From assembly GCF_020171725.1 (NCBI RefSeq), contig NZ_JAIVAJ010000009.1, positions 1-64,000 of the forward strand: a DNA stretch of 64,000 nucleotides. The letters are read 5' to 3'. A program made the translations under genes and the position numbers. The notes beneath the pieces were generated by a model that did not search any database, was not told the origin of the DNA, and saw nothing but the letters and a program-made list of their open reading frames with translations. This DNA comes from Halobacillus litoralis (GTDB taxonomy: Bacteria > Bacillota > Bacilli > Bacillales > Halobacillaceae). Positions 7,874 to 15,805 of this stretch are shown here, in pieces. How positions within the stretch are numbered: the first letter of the stretch is position 1; every line of letters starts with the position of its first letter.

Positions 7874-8896
7874 TCAGCCAAAACGCTTTTGAATCCGTTC
7901 AACTGCGATATCGATCTCTTCACCAGACACATCGTAATGGGTGACAAAACGGACCGTGTAAGGCCCGTATTTCACGGCTTTGATGCCTTCTTCCTCAAGC
8001 TCCGTCAAAAACGAATCCGCGTCATGCCCCGCTTCTTTCACATTGATGAGCACCATATTCGTTTCGACTTTTTCCTCAAGGACCAGACCGTCAACAGCTT
8101 CTATGCCCGCAGCTAACCTATCGGCATGTTCATGGTCTTCCTTCAATCGATCGACCATTTCAGTCAGCGCCACAAGTCCGGGTGCTGCGACCATGCCCAC
8201 TTGACGAAGACCGCCACCGAGGCGTTTCCTCCATTTTCTTGCCCGCTGGATGAAGGCAGTGGGTCCCGCAATGATCGATCCCATCGGCGCCCCGAGTCCT
8301 TTTGATAAACAGACCTGGACCGTATCCGTCTGGTCGGCGTACCGTTTCAGCGACACACCACTTGCGACAGAGGCATTGAATAACCGCGCTCCGTCCAAGT
8401 GGACAGGAACGCCATGCTCCCTTGCCACATCATAAATGTCCTGCATATTCCCGAGAGGCACAACGACTCCCCCCGCTTTGTTATGTGTATTTTCGAGGCA
8501 GATCAGACTCGTTTCCGGGAAATGGATATCCTCTGGTCGAATGGCTGCCCGCACGTCTTCTGGGTCCAGCGCCCCTCTTTTTGCTGGAAGGGTCCTCGAC
8601 TGGATACCGGCAAAAGCAGACATTGCAGCACCTTCGTAGACAAATAGGTGAGCATTTTCTCCCATGATGACTTCGCTACCTGGAGTGCAGTGGGTCAAAA
8701 TAGCTATCTGATTTCCCTGAGTACCACTTGTGACAAATAGTGCCGATTCTTTTCCCAGCATTTCAGCTGCTTTGTCTTCCAGTTCTTTAACGGACGGATC
8801 CTCTTCGTACACATCATCCCCAACCTGTGCATCAAAAGCGGCCTGACGCATGGCATGCGTGGGTTTTGTGACGGTATCACTTCTCAAATCAATCAT
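7874..8896 (-). CDS. ltaE: Low-specificity L-threonine aldolase
   Basis: A PLP-dependent fold-type I enzyme that cleaves L-threonine or L-allo-threonine to glycine and acetaldehyde. The sequence begins MIDLRSDTVTKPTHAMR, a hallmark of the family. It contains HLDGARLFNA (cofactor aspartate) and SKGLGAPMGS with the Schiff-base lysine. The start is taken at ATG 8896, giving 340 aa, preceded by AAGGGGGC. An upstream in-frame extension to 8947 has no ribosome site and is not conserved in the family. A small palindrome GATTCT-CAGA-AGAATC overlaps 8930-8945 in front of the gene and might be an operator. Confidence 0.9.
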   Translation of the reverse strand: MIDLRSDTVTKPTHAMRQAAFDAQVGDDVYEEDPSVKELEDKAAEMLGKESALFVTSGTQGNQIAILTHCTPGSEVIMGENAHLFVYEGAAMSAFAGIQSRTLPAKRGALDPEDVRAAIRPEDIHFPETSLICLENTHNKAGGVVVPLGNMQDIYDVAREHGVPVHLDGARLFNASVASGVSLKRYADQTDTVQVCLSKGLGAPMGSIIAGPTAFIQRARKWRKRLGGGLRQVGMVAAPGLVALTEMVDRLKEDHEHADRLAAGIEAVDGLVLEEKVETNMVLINVKEAGHDADSFLTELEEEGIKAVKYGPYTVRFVTHYDVSGEEIDIAVERIQKRFG

Positions 8897-9140
8897 TATG
8901 TAACGCCCCCTTTTTTTCCATTGTAAAACGATTCTCAGAAGAATCAAACATTCATAATAAAAGCAATCTTATTATCTTTTTTTCTCGCTTGATTATAAGA
9001 ATTTATTTGTTAAAATGGCAAAAAATATCGTTTTTTGTCACCCTTTAGGGGGAATAAACAATACTATGGGACAATAGTAATTTGTGACTACAAGTAGTAT
9101 TATTGTTCTAAATCCAATATTAGGATATAGGTGATAAGTA

Positions 9141-9515
9141 ATGGATTTCGTACAGTCTTTTACATTCTCGGATGAAGAGCTGGAAGATATCATTTTCGCC
9201 ATTGAAACGACACTATACGAGAGGAATTACGAATCATCCTCGGAACGATCGACAAGGTTGAACGAAACGTTACGCATGCTGAAGATTCATTCACCCAAGC
9301 ACGATTTGGAAAAGACAAAGAAGAAGAAGCTCCTCTCACACAGAGAAGAAGAGATATTCGATCTTTTGATGCTGGGTAAATCAAATGAGGAGATGGCCAG
9401 GTTCTCACATATATCGGAACAAACCGTCAAATCCCATTTGAAGAACATATACAGCAAGCTGAACGTGAAGAACAAGGTAGAATTAATTCTTACTTATCAC
9501 ATCCCACAAATATGA
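9141..9515 (+). CDS. LuxR/GerE-type HTH regulator
   Basis: A 124-aa protein with a short acidic N-terminal helical segment and a C-terminal LuxR-type DNA-binding domain (about residues 62-120). The latter reads LSHREEEIFDLLMLGKSNEEMA followed by the recognition helix EQTVKSHLKNIYSKL. No receiver or ligand-binding domain is present, so it resembles the small stand-alone GerE-like regulators. The start has a modest AGGTGAT site 8 nt upstream. It lies directly upstream of the c-di-GMP riboswitch and EAL/PilZ genes on the same strand, so it may regulate motility or biofilm functions. That role is inferred from position only. Confidence 0.8.
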   Translation: MDFVQSFTFSDEELEDIIFAIETTLYERNYESSSERSTRLNETLRMLKIHSPKHDLEKTKKKKLLSHREEEIFDLLMLGKSNEEMARFSHISEQTVKSHLKNIYSKLNVKNKVELILTYHIPQI

Positions 9516-9525
9516 TCATACAGAT

Positions 9526-9602
9526 ACTGGCAAACCATTCGAAAGGGTGGGACGCAAAGCTACGGGTCTAAGGTGCTACCACTACGATCGCCGGGCTGCC
9601 TA
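9526..9602 (+). promoter_or_regulatory. Cyclic di-GMP-I (GEMM-I) riboswitch
   Basis: The 5' leader contains the conserved class I pieces in order: GGCAAACC, a GNRA-type loop CGAAAG, GGGACGCAAAGC, GGGTCTAAGG, and the closing CCGGGCTGCC. The stem P1 pairs GGCA with TGCC. It sits between the LuxR gene and the EAL phosphodiesterase and is followed within 20 nt by a terminator. The segment AATGATGAGA just after P1 can pair with TCTCATTATT of the terminator, forming an alternative antiterminator. Whether ligand turns expression on or off cannot be told from sequence alone. Confidence 0.9.
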
Positions 9603-9620
9603 AGAATGATGAGAATATAA

Positions 9621-9651
9621 GGATCTCATTATTATAATGAGGTCCTTTTTT
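9621..9651 (+). terminator. Riboswitch expression-platform terminator
   Basis: GGATCTCATTA pairs with TAATGAGGTCC (one G-T pair), followed by TTTTTT. It lies between the c-di-GMP aptamer and the EAL start, so it is likely conditional. Confidence 0.85.
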
Positions 9652-9676
9652 GTGGCATAAGAAAGGTGGAAAAGAA

Positions 9677-10384
9677 ATGATTATTCGTTCGTTGCTCGAA
9701 AAATGCAGCTTCTCTCACCACTTTCAGCCTATCTATCATTTAGCGAGTTGGTATCCTATCGGTTATGAAGCTTTGTTTCGATCTGAATTAACTGCCAATC
9801 CTGCTGAAACGTTTCAGATGGCACGTGAAGACGATCAGTTGTATGAATTGGACACGCTTTCGATTAAACAGGCCATCGCATGCTTTTATCAAGAGAACAG
9901 CCGCCACAACCACGACCTTCTTTTTGTAAATGTCTATCCTTCCACCATCGTTCATTCCGGATTTATAAATTTCATGCAGAGATATGTAAAACAAACGCAT
10001 TCTATCGTTCTCGAACTGAATGAAGCAGAACCAATACTCGACTTAGAAGAACTATCCGCACGCATTGAAGAATTAAAGTTACTAGGAATTAAAGTAGCGA
10101 TTGATGATGTCGGGAAAGGCGCTTCTCAGCTTCAGTCCATATTGAACCTTAAGCCGAACTTTATCAAATTGGACCGCTCGTTAACACAGGACCTTCACTT
10201 ATCACGACAGAAGCAGACGTTTATCGAACTCGCAGCGATGTTCTGTCAGCAGTTTAATATGACGATGATTTTAGAAGGTGTCGAAACGGCAGAAGAGCTG
10301 GATATGGCTAAGTCGCTTCGTGTCCCTTTCGCTCAAGGTTTTGCTATCGGTTCCCCTAAGCCCCTATTATCTACAGCGAGGTGA
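9677..10384 (+). CDS. EAL-domain cyclic di-GMP phosphodiesterase
   Basis: A 235-aa stand-alone EAL protein that should hydrolyse c-di-GMP to pGpG in the cytoplasm. The catalytic signatures look intact: EAL at residues 31-33 (GYEALFRSE), VNVYPST, LELNEAE, AIDDVGKG with the metal-binding aspartates, FIKLDRSL with the lysine, ILEGVET and AQGFAIG. It lacks GGDEF or sensory domains. The start is ATG 9677, preceded by AAGGTGG. An upstream in-frame ATG at 9650 overlaps the terminator and has no ribosome site. Expression through the c-di-GMP riboswitch predicts direct feedback of ligand on its own degradation. Confidence 0.88.
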   Translation: MIIRSLLEKCSFSHHFQPIYHLASWYPIGYEALFRSELTANPAETFQMAREDDQLYELDTLSIKQAIACFYQENSRHNHDLLFVNVYPSTIVHSGFINFMQRYVKQTHSIVLELNEAEPILDLEELSARIEELKLLGIKVAIDDVGKGASQLQSILNLKPNFIKLDRSLTQDLHLSRQKQTFIELAAMFCQQFNMTMILEGVETAEELDMAKSLRVPFAQGFAIGSPKPLLSTAR

Positions 10385-10390
10385 TCTAGA

Positions 10391-10936
10391 ATGACCTATT
10401 TACTTGTTTACCAAATCGTCCTCAGCCTGGCTTTGCTAACGATTATTGTGCTGGATCAAAAAATGATCCGAACACAGAAAAAGAAGATTGTCACCCTGCA
10501 GGAAGAGAAGAACCGCATGTCCCTTAAATATCAAAAAGCATATGAGCATGATCAACGAAGTAACTTCCGTATCGATTTGAATGAGAAAGACTCGAAGCTC
10601 ATCATCGAATCGATTGATGGTGACCTTGAACATAAATTAAAAGGGAAAGTCATCGGTGGTTATATCGACAACATCAGTGTATCAGGCATCAAGTTTGTCT
10701 GTCCCTATAACCTTCCCGTCTCCTCCAACATCAAAGTGAAGAGTGTGTTTACTTTAGGTACCGAATACTTTGAATTGGATGCCGTCATGGTACGAAAAGA
10801 AGAAAACGTCAAAAATAAACAGCGAGGCTACGGCATCAAGTTTGTCGATGTCCCACACCGGGATCAGGGCAGACTGAATATGGAGATTCGTCGAATCGAT
10901 TCGGAACGCCGCCGTAAAATCACTAGAATTTCGTAA
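10391..10936 (+). CDS. Membrane-anchored PilZ-domain c-di-GMP receptor
   Basis: A 181-aa protein with one N-terminal membrane helix (residues 4-21), a charged coiled-coil linker (25-55) and a C-terminal PilZ domain. The ligand motif RxxxR is RSNFR at 56-60. The NxSxxG motif is NISVSG at 94-99, and the terminal amphipathic helix follows YGIKFVDV. It begins 6 nt after the EAL stop with GAGGTGAT upstream, so the two are translated from one message. It is expected to sense c-di-GMP at the membrane; the downstream partner is unknown. Confidence 0.82.
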   Translation: MTYLLVYQIVLSLALLTIIVLDQKMIRTQKKKIVTLQEEKNRMSLKYQKAYEHDQRSNFRIDLNEKDSKLIIESIDGDLEHKLKGKVIGGYIDNISVSGIKFVCPYNLPVSSNIKVKSVFTLGTEYFELDAVMVRKEENVKNKQRGYGIKFVDVPHRDQGRLNMEIRRIDSERRRKITRIS

Positions 10937-10938
10937 TA

Positions 10939-10968
10939 AGAAGGACCACTACTGTGGCCTTCTTTTTT
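10939..10968 (+). terminator. Intrinsic terminator of the c-di-GMP operon
   Basis: GAAGGACCAC and GTGGCCTTC form a stem with a single bulge, followed by TTTTTT. Confidence 0.85.
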
Positions 10969-11089
10969 GTTCCCTAGAGTTTTCATGTTGAAACCTTCGG
11001 ATGTCGTTACCAGCGCATTCACTCTTCGGAAGACATTTTCACTTCACGTTCCTAGTGTTTAACATCCACCCTACATTGGGAGGGTAAAA

Positions 11090-11322
11090 TTATTCACATG
11101 TGGAAAAATAGAACTAACGATAATAGTTACCCACAATTATCCACAGATTTATTCACAACTATTGTTAATTTTCTAATATACACAGGTTTTCCCGTTCTAT
11201 AAACAGGTTATGCACAGTTTTTATCCACATATACACAACCCTAGCATGTATATGGTAGTAGAATTGGTGTTCGCCACCAGATATAGCACTTATCCAGAAT
11301 ACTATTCACACCCTGTGGATAA
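11090..11322. other. DnaA-box cluster
   Basis: Six perfect matches to TTATNCACA lie within 233 bp of non-coding DNA: 11090-11098, 11137-11145, 11149-11157, 11208-11216, 11221-11229 and, inverted, 11314-11322. At least four single-mismatch copies are interleaved (11127, 11176, 11229, 11302). The region is AT-rich and holds no reading frame. dnaA and dnaN are not adjacent, so this is not a normal bacillar oriC. In B. subtilis a DnaA-box cluster near yydA, next to the htrA-type gene yyxA, is one of several origin-proximal clusters that titrate DnaA; this cluster occupies the equivalent neighbourhood. Confidence 0.85.
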
Positions 11323-11374
11323 TGTAAGGTGTGTTCCCAACTCATTCATTCACGGATTTCATTCCTAAACAGCG

Positions 11375-11410
11375 AAAAAGAACTCAAGGCTCACATGCCT
11401 TGAGTTCTTT
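11375..11410 (-). terminator. Intrinsic terminator of the wal-htrA operon
   Basis: GAACTCAAGGC pairs with GCCTTGAGTTC, with a T run on the minus strand. Confidence 0.9.
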
Positions 11411-11431
11411 CTTTTCCTTAACAAATGGTTG

Positions 11432-12670
11432 TTATTCCTGTGTTCCTAACGTAATTGTGACGGTACTCTGCTCGCCATCACGGTAATACGTCACTTCCAT
11501 CTCATCACCTGGACTCTTTTCTTCATACAAATACTTACGCAGGTCGATGATGTTGCTCACTTGCTGTCCATCTAATTGTGTAATGACATCCAGTGGTCTC
11601 AAACCGGCTTTGGCTGCTGGAGACATCTGGCTGATGCTTCGAATGTACAATCCGCCCTCGACATCTTCAGGCAGGCTTAATGTGTTGCGCCATTCTGAAG
11701 TTGGGACTTCGTTCAATCCATAGGCTTCGATTCCGATATACGGACGGCTGACTTGTCCTGTCGCTTCGAGCTCAGCAATGATCGGCTTCGCTGCATCGAT
11801 TGGGATCGCGAATCCGATTCCTTCTACAGCTGAACGTGCAATCTTCATGGAGTTGATGCCGATCAACTGACCTTCGATGTTGATCAGGGCTCCTCCGCTG
11901 TTTCCAGGGTTGATGGCCGCATCGGTCTGAATGACTTCTGCCTGCCAGTCTTCCATACCGTCTCCGTTAAAGTCTTGAGGAATAGCTCGTTGTTTTCCAC
12001 TGATAATTCCTTGTGTCACGGAACCTGAGAACCTCAGTCCGAGTGGGTTCCCGATCGCGATGGCTGGTTCTCCGACTTGAATGTTGTCCGAGTGCCCCAG
12101 TTCAATCGGATCTCCGACTTGATCGGCCGGCATTTTAAGTACAGCTAAATCGGTGAATAAGTCGCCACCGACAAGCTCTGCGGCTACTCTTGTTTCGTCT
12201 GAGAGGACCACTTCAATTTCGTTGGCTCCCTCGATGACGTGTTGATTCGTCACGACGTAGGCCATGTCATTCTCTTTTTTATAAATCACGCCTGAACCGA
12301 CTCCTGCCTGTTGAGGGGAGGTGGATCCATTCTGATTCCAGAAGTCCCGCTGCGTCTGCAGGTTGACCACGCCGACGACAGATGGTGAGACTTCACTTAC
12401 GATATCTGTGATTTGAGTTGTGACATCGACCTGGACGCTCTTGGTCGTTCCGCCGGTCAATTCCTGATCATCGTCGACGAGACCGCTCTCGTCTTCAGGA
12501 ATCGTGATGTCATAGGGGAGTAATTCCGTTTGCACCAGGGCCGGCAGTGCTAATAAAATCAGAACCGCTCCGAGGATGACACCGACAATAGTAGGCATCG
12601 CCCAGCGGCGTTTCTGCTTATCGCGCTGCGTGGCTGGTGAATGGTCATCGTAGTACCCCACGCTTTTCAC
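11432..12670 (-). CDS. htrA: HtrA/DegP-like membrane serine protease with PDZ domain
   Basis: A 412-aa membrane-anchored quality-control protease. One transmembrane segment lies near residues 26-46, followed by an extracytoplasmic trypsin-like domain. That domain has the triad in TNQHVIEG (His), DLAVLK (Asp) and NPGNSGGAL (Ser). A PDZ domain occupies the last hundred residues (AKAGLRPLDVITQLDG). It corresponds to B. subtilis YyxA/HtrC, the last gene of the walRK operon. The start is GTG at 12670 with AAAGG only 4 nt away. GTG at 12661, with AAGGTG better spaced, is an equally good alternative giving 409 aa. The usual neighbour rlmH is missing downstream. Confidence 0.92.
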   Translation of the reverse strand: MKSVGYYDDHSPATQRDKQKRRWAMPTIVGVILGAVLILLALPALVQTELLPYDITIPEDESGLVDDDQELTGGTTKSVQVDVTTQITDIVSEVSPSVVGVVNLQTQRDFWNQNGSTSPQQAGVGSGVIYKKENDMAYVVTNQHVIEGANEIEVVLSDETRVAAELVGGDLFTDLAVLKMPADQVGDPIELGHSDNIQVGEPAIAIGNPLGLRFSGSVTQGIISGKQRAIPQDFNGDGMEDWQAEVIQTDAAINPGNSGGALINIEGQLIGINSMKIARSAVEGIGFAIPIDAAKPIIAELEATGQVSRPYIGIEAYGLNEVPTSEWRNTLSLPEDVEGGLYIRSISQMSPAAKAGLRPLDVITQLDGQQVSNIIDLRKYLYEEKSPGDEMEVTYYRDGEQSTVTITLGTQE

Positions 12671-12739
12671 CTTACCTTTCTTCTAACCTCATGGAAGTAT
12701 TTAATTAGTATTTCCTTTAAGTTAAGGAATTAAAACCTC

Positions 12740-13534
12740 TCATACTTCATAGATCGGTGTAGCTGAGGACGGGTCTGTATCATGAAGTTCGAGGCGTGAG
12801 CCGAGTTCAAATCCACGCTCCTTCAAGACATCTTGAACAGACATCCGGGCCAGGTCTTTCATATTGTTATCAAGGCTTAAGTGGGCTAAATAAATCCGCT
12901 TCGTCTGATCCGTGATGACATCCGTCAAAGCAAGTGCGCAGTCCTCGTTTGACACGTGTCCGGAATCGCCGAGGATACGGCGCTTCACGTTCCATGGATA
13001 GCGCCCCATTCTGAGCATACTGACGTCGTGATTGGATTCGAAGATATAAGCATCGGCCCCTTCGACCGTCTTTTTGATCCGCTCCGACACATAGCCTAAG
13101 TCCGTCACAAGTGCGACTTTTTTGCCGTCTTGATGGAAAGTGTAGAACATCGGATCCGCCGCATCGTGGGAGACGCCGAAGGATTCGACATCGAGTGACC
13201 CGAAGCTCTTCGTCTCTTCCATGTTGAAGAGGAACTTCTGATCGACTGATAACTTGCCGAGCTGTCCTTCCATCGCGGTCCACGTCTTCTCATTCGCATA
13301 GATCGGCAGGTTGTACCGGCGCGCCATGATGCCAAGCCCCTTGATGTGGTCACTGTGTTCATGGGTGACGAGAATGCGAGACAGTTCGTTTGGATCAAGC
13401 TGAACCTGGTCCATCAGCTGCTCGATTTTTTTCCCGCTCAAGCCCGCATCTACGAGGATTTTTTCTTCTCCCGACTCTATATAAAAAGCATTCCCCGTAC
13501 TGCCAGAAGCTAGTACACTAAATCGTAAAGTCAT
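12740..13534 (-). CDS. walJ: MBL-fold metallohydrolase WalJ (YycJ)
   Basis: A 264-aa metallo-beta-lactamase-fold hydrolase with the metal motif [10 protein letters not shown] and further ligands in SHDA and ESNHD. In Bacillus and Staphylococcus this gene belongs to the walRK operon. The family is thought to act as a 5' exonuclease-like nuclease linked to cell division and DNA repair. The ribosome site AGGAGTG precedes the ATG. It follows walI by 24 nt. Confidence 0.92.
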   Translation of the reverse strand: MTLRFSVLASGSTGNAFYIESGEEKILVDAGLSGKKIEQLMDQVQLDPNELSRILVTHEHSDHIKGLGIMARRYNLPIYANEKTWTAMEGQLGKLSVDQKFLFNMEETKSFGSLDVESFGVSHDAADPMFYTFHQDGKKVALVTDLGYVSERIKKTVEGADAYIFESNHDVSMLRMGRYPWNVKRRILGDSGHVSNEDCALALTDVITDQTKRIYLAHLSLDNNMKDLARMSVQDVLKERGFELGSRLELHDTDPSSATPIYEV

Positions 13535-13558
13535 TCTAAGACACTCCTGTTAGCAAGG

Positions 13559-14449
13559 TTATTCCTCATCATTGTTTTCCGTTTCAAGTTCCAAGTCCTG
13601 CGTGAAATCAAACGCCCGAATGGAATCCTGAATAAAATCTTCTTCTGAAATCTCGATGATTCTTCCTGATGTGGCAAAGGCAAAGAACGATTCGGTTCCA
13701 TTTACGACGACCTTCCACGTCGGCTCAAACAGCTGTGGTCCGATGTTCTCTGTGGCAATCAGAGCATTGTAATACCCGACCTGCATCGATGTGACCTCAT
13801 CCCCTGATTGGATATAGCCGTTTTCGAACAGCTGGTTCACGATCGTCACCTTTGAAATCAGTTGAATCGGTTCGTTGGTCGCCTCTTCTTCATTGGCGAA
13901 AGAAAGCAGCGTCGCAACGTATTCCGTGATCGCTCCGTCTTCCACTCTCACCATCAACATCCCGCCCTGGTTGAAATAGACGGTCCTGTCGCTCGCTTTT
14001 TGGAAAAAGAGGGCGATTCCTTCGTCTTGGTTGTACCCCCAATACGAATACTGATCCGAGAACGGGACAATCTGCCCGACCTCTTCGATCATCGTATCCT
14101 CCGTCACTTCGACCGGCTCCTCGAGCTCAGACTTCACGACCCCTTCATTTTGCAGCATCTGAATCTGTTGGGCTTCCCCTTCGTCCAGTGTCTCAATCTG
14201 GCCGAGGACACTATCGGAGAACTCCGCTCCCCTGGAAGACATGCGGGCGAGCGGCTGGGTTTCCTCATCAAGGATTCCTTCAGCAAAGGTCACCCCTCCC
14301 TCTTCCAGTTGATCAATCATCTCTTCGCTCTCAATCGTCAATTGATTGACCTGCGATTGATATTGCTTGTTCAGGAACTGGTTAAGCAGAAAGAGGTCCA
14401 GGATCAGAAAGCTGATAATAAACAACGTTTTAATTTGTCCCCATTGCAT
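13559..14449 (-). CDS. walI: WalI (YycI), membrane regulator of WalK
   Basis: A 296-aa protein with a single N-terminal membrane helix (residues about 6-24) and an extracytoplasmic domain. By position and length it is YycI, which with YycH contacts the membrane helices of WalK and dampens (B. subtilis) or tunes its kinase activity. The C terminus is very acidic. It starts 18 nt after walH. Sequence conservation in this family is low, so the call leans on the operon context. Confidence 0.88.
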   Translation of the reverse strand: MQWGQIKTLFIISFLILDLFLLNQFLNKQYQSQVNQLTIESEEMIDQLEEGGVTFAEGILDEETQPLARMSSRGAEFSDSVLGQIETLDEGEAQQIQMLQNEGVVKSELEEPVEVTEDTMIEEVGQIVPFSDQYSYWGYNQDEGIALFFQKASDRTVYFNQGGMLMVRVEDGAITEYVATLLSFANEEEATNEPIQLISKVTIVNQLFENGYIQSGDEVTSMQVGYYNALIATENIGPQLFEPTWKVVVNGTESFFAFATSGRIIEISEEDFIQDSIRAFDFTQDLELETENNDEE

Positions 14450-14467
14450 ACTCTCTTCTCCCTCCTC

Positions 14468-15805
14468 TTACGATATCGGTTGGTTCTGATTGATTTCCGT
14501 CTGATAGAGCGGTTCCCAGATGCCATTTCGTTTCATAAACCACATCGGCTTCAAGTTGTAAACCAAGCTGCTGCTCTGTTCGTTCAAGGCATAGCCGACT
14601 TTGATGTCCTGCACTTGAGATAGACTGAAATTCTCCCGTGTGCCCAAATAGTTCAGTACTTCTTCCCCGGAAGGAAGTGTCGTATATGCTAATGGAGCAT
14701 TGAACGGTTCAAATTTCACTAGAGGGCGGTTGTATTCCTGAATATCCCCTTGTTCATATTGTAAAAAGATCGTCGCAAGCTCGTGATCGACGACTTCGAT
14801 TCCGTTGAAATACATGTTGTACTCCACCCGGTCGGTGTTTGTCGAGATGTAATTCAGCCGGAAGTCGTTCGTCCACCCGTTGTGCTGGTTAACGTTCTCC
14901 ACACTTTGTCTGAGCACGTCATATGAGCTCATCCCGACAGGATTACTCGAATTCAAAATCGCGGACTGAAAGGTCATATATTCATCGTCACTGGACACTT
15001 TCAACACCCGCTGCACGTCTGAGATCCGTTGTCCTGATCGTCCATCATAACGCTTCACTTCCGCAGGGAACAAGTAATTTCTGAGTGGAAGAACATTTAC
15101 GGACTGGGTCTGCAGCACTTCCTCCGGGTATTGGACTTGTTCTTTAGGGATGAAGATGTCGTCGTACGTCCGTTCATTCTCAAGCGGTGAGAAACGGAGC
15201 TGCTCGACAAACTGTTCCTTGTTGGCCAGCTCTTCGAACAATAGGTTCCCGGCACCTTGGTTGAGGGTTCCCTGCAACTTAGCCGGGTTCACCTCTACCT
15301 GACTGTCCACCGCCCAAATGTTATAGGCGTTTTCTTCTTCGTCATCATTCTCGCGCTCCACGATGAACAAACGGTCAAACGACTCGTTCGCCACGGGCTG
15401 GTTACCGCTGGAATAATTGAACATGAAAGACAGCGTTTGTAACGGGACAGGGGATGGGAGAAGAACCTCCACATAATTTCTCCCCTCCAAGTTCGGCAGG
15501 GAAGGATTCAGATTCGTAGCCGCTATGCGCCATTCCCGCATATCCTGGTACAGAACCGACTGCTCCCCTGGGTCACGGTAGGAATAGTGCGTATCTCCTT
15601 CATGAAAAACGACTTGTGAAGGCTGAATAAGTTCCCTTACACTCATTTCTTTTCCGTTCTCGAGTCTCGTTTCACCGACCGTTTCGCCGGTTTCATCCAC
15701 TTCATTTTCATAATTCGGCTGATAGTTCCAGAGGGCAACCGATAACAATAGACTGAATGCAATCAATATCACCAAAATGACGGACTTCATAGTTTCTACT
15801 TTCAC
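14468..15805 (-). CDS. walH: WalH (YycH), membrane regulator of WalK
   Basis: A 445-aa bitopic protein with an N-terminal membrane helix (about residues 6-26) and a large extracytoplasmic region ending in the TLPSGEEVLNYLG and VGYALNEQ segments typical of YycH. It starts with GTG overlapping the walK stop in a GTGA junction, so it is translationally coupled to walK. Its role is control of WalK together with WalI. Confidence 0.9.
   Translation of the reverse strand: MKVETMKSVILVILIAFSLLLSVALWNYQPNYENEVDETGETVGETRLENGKEMSVRELIQPSQVVFHEGDTHYSYRDPGEQSVLYQDMREWRIAATNLNPSLPNLEGRNYVEVLLPSPVPLQTLSFMFNYSSGNQPVANESFDRLFIVERENDDEEENAYNIWAVDSQVEVNPAKLQGTLNQGAGNLLFEELANKEQFVEQLRFSPLENERTYDDIFIPKEQVQYPEEVLQTQSVNVLPLRNYLFPAEVKRYDGRSGQRISDVQRVLKVSSDDEYMTFQSAILNSSNPVGMSSYDVLRQSVENVNQHNGWTNDFRLNYISTNTDRVEYNMYFNGIEVVDHELATIFLQYEQGDIQEYNRPLVKFEPFNAPLAYTTLPSGEEVLNYLGTRENFSLSQVQDIKVGYALNEQSSSLVYNLKPMWFMKRNGIWEPLYQTEINQNQPIS

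Noticed and set aside
8928..8945. Fur-type operator before the threonine aldolase
   Set aside because: Only a short GATTCT/AGAATC dyad is present; it does not fit the Fur 7-1-7 consensus.
11090..11322. The chromosomal origin oriC itself
   Set aside because: dnaA, dnaN and rpmH are not adjacent; the location beside htrA fits an auxiliary DnaA-box cluster better.
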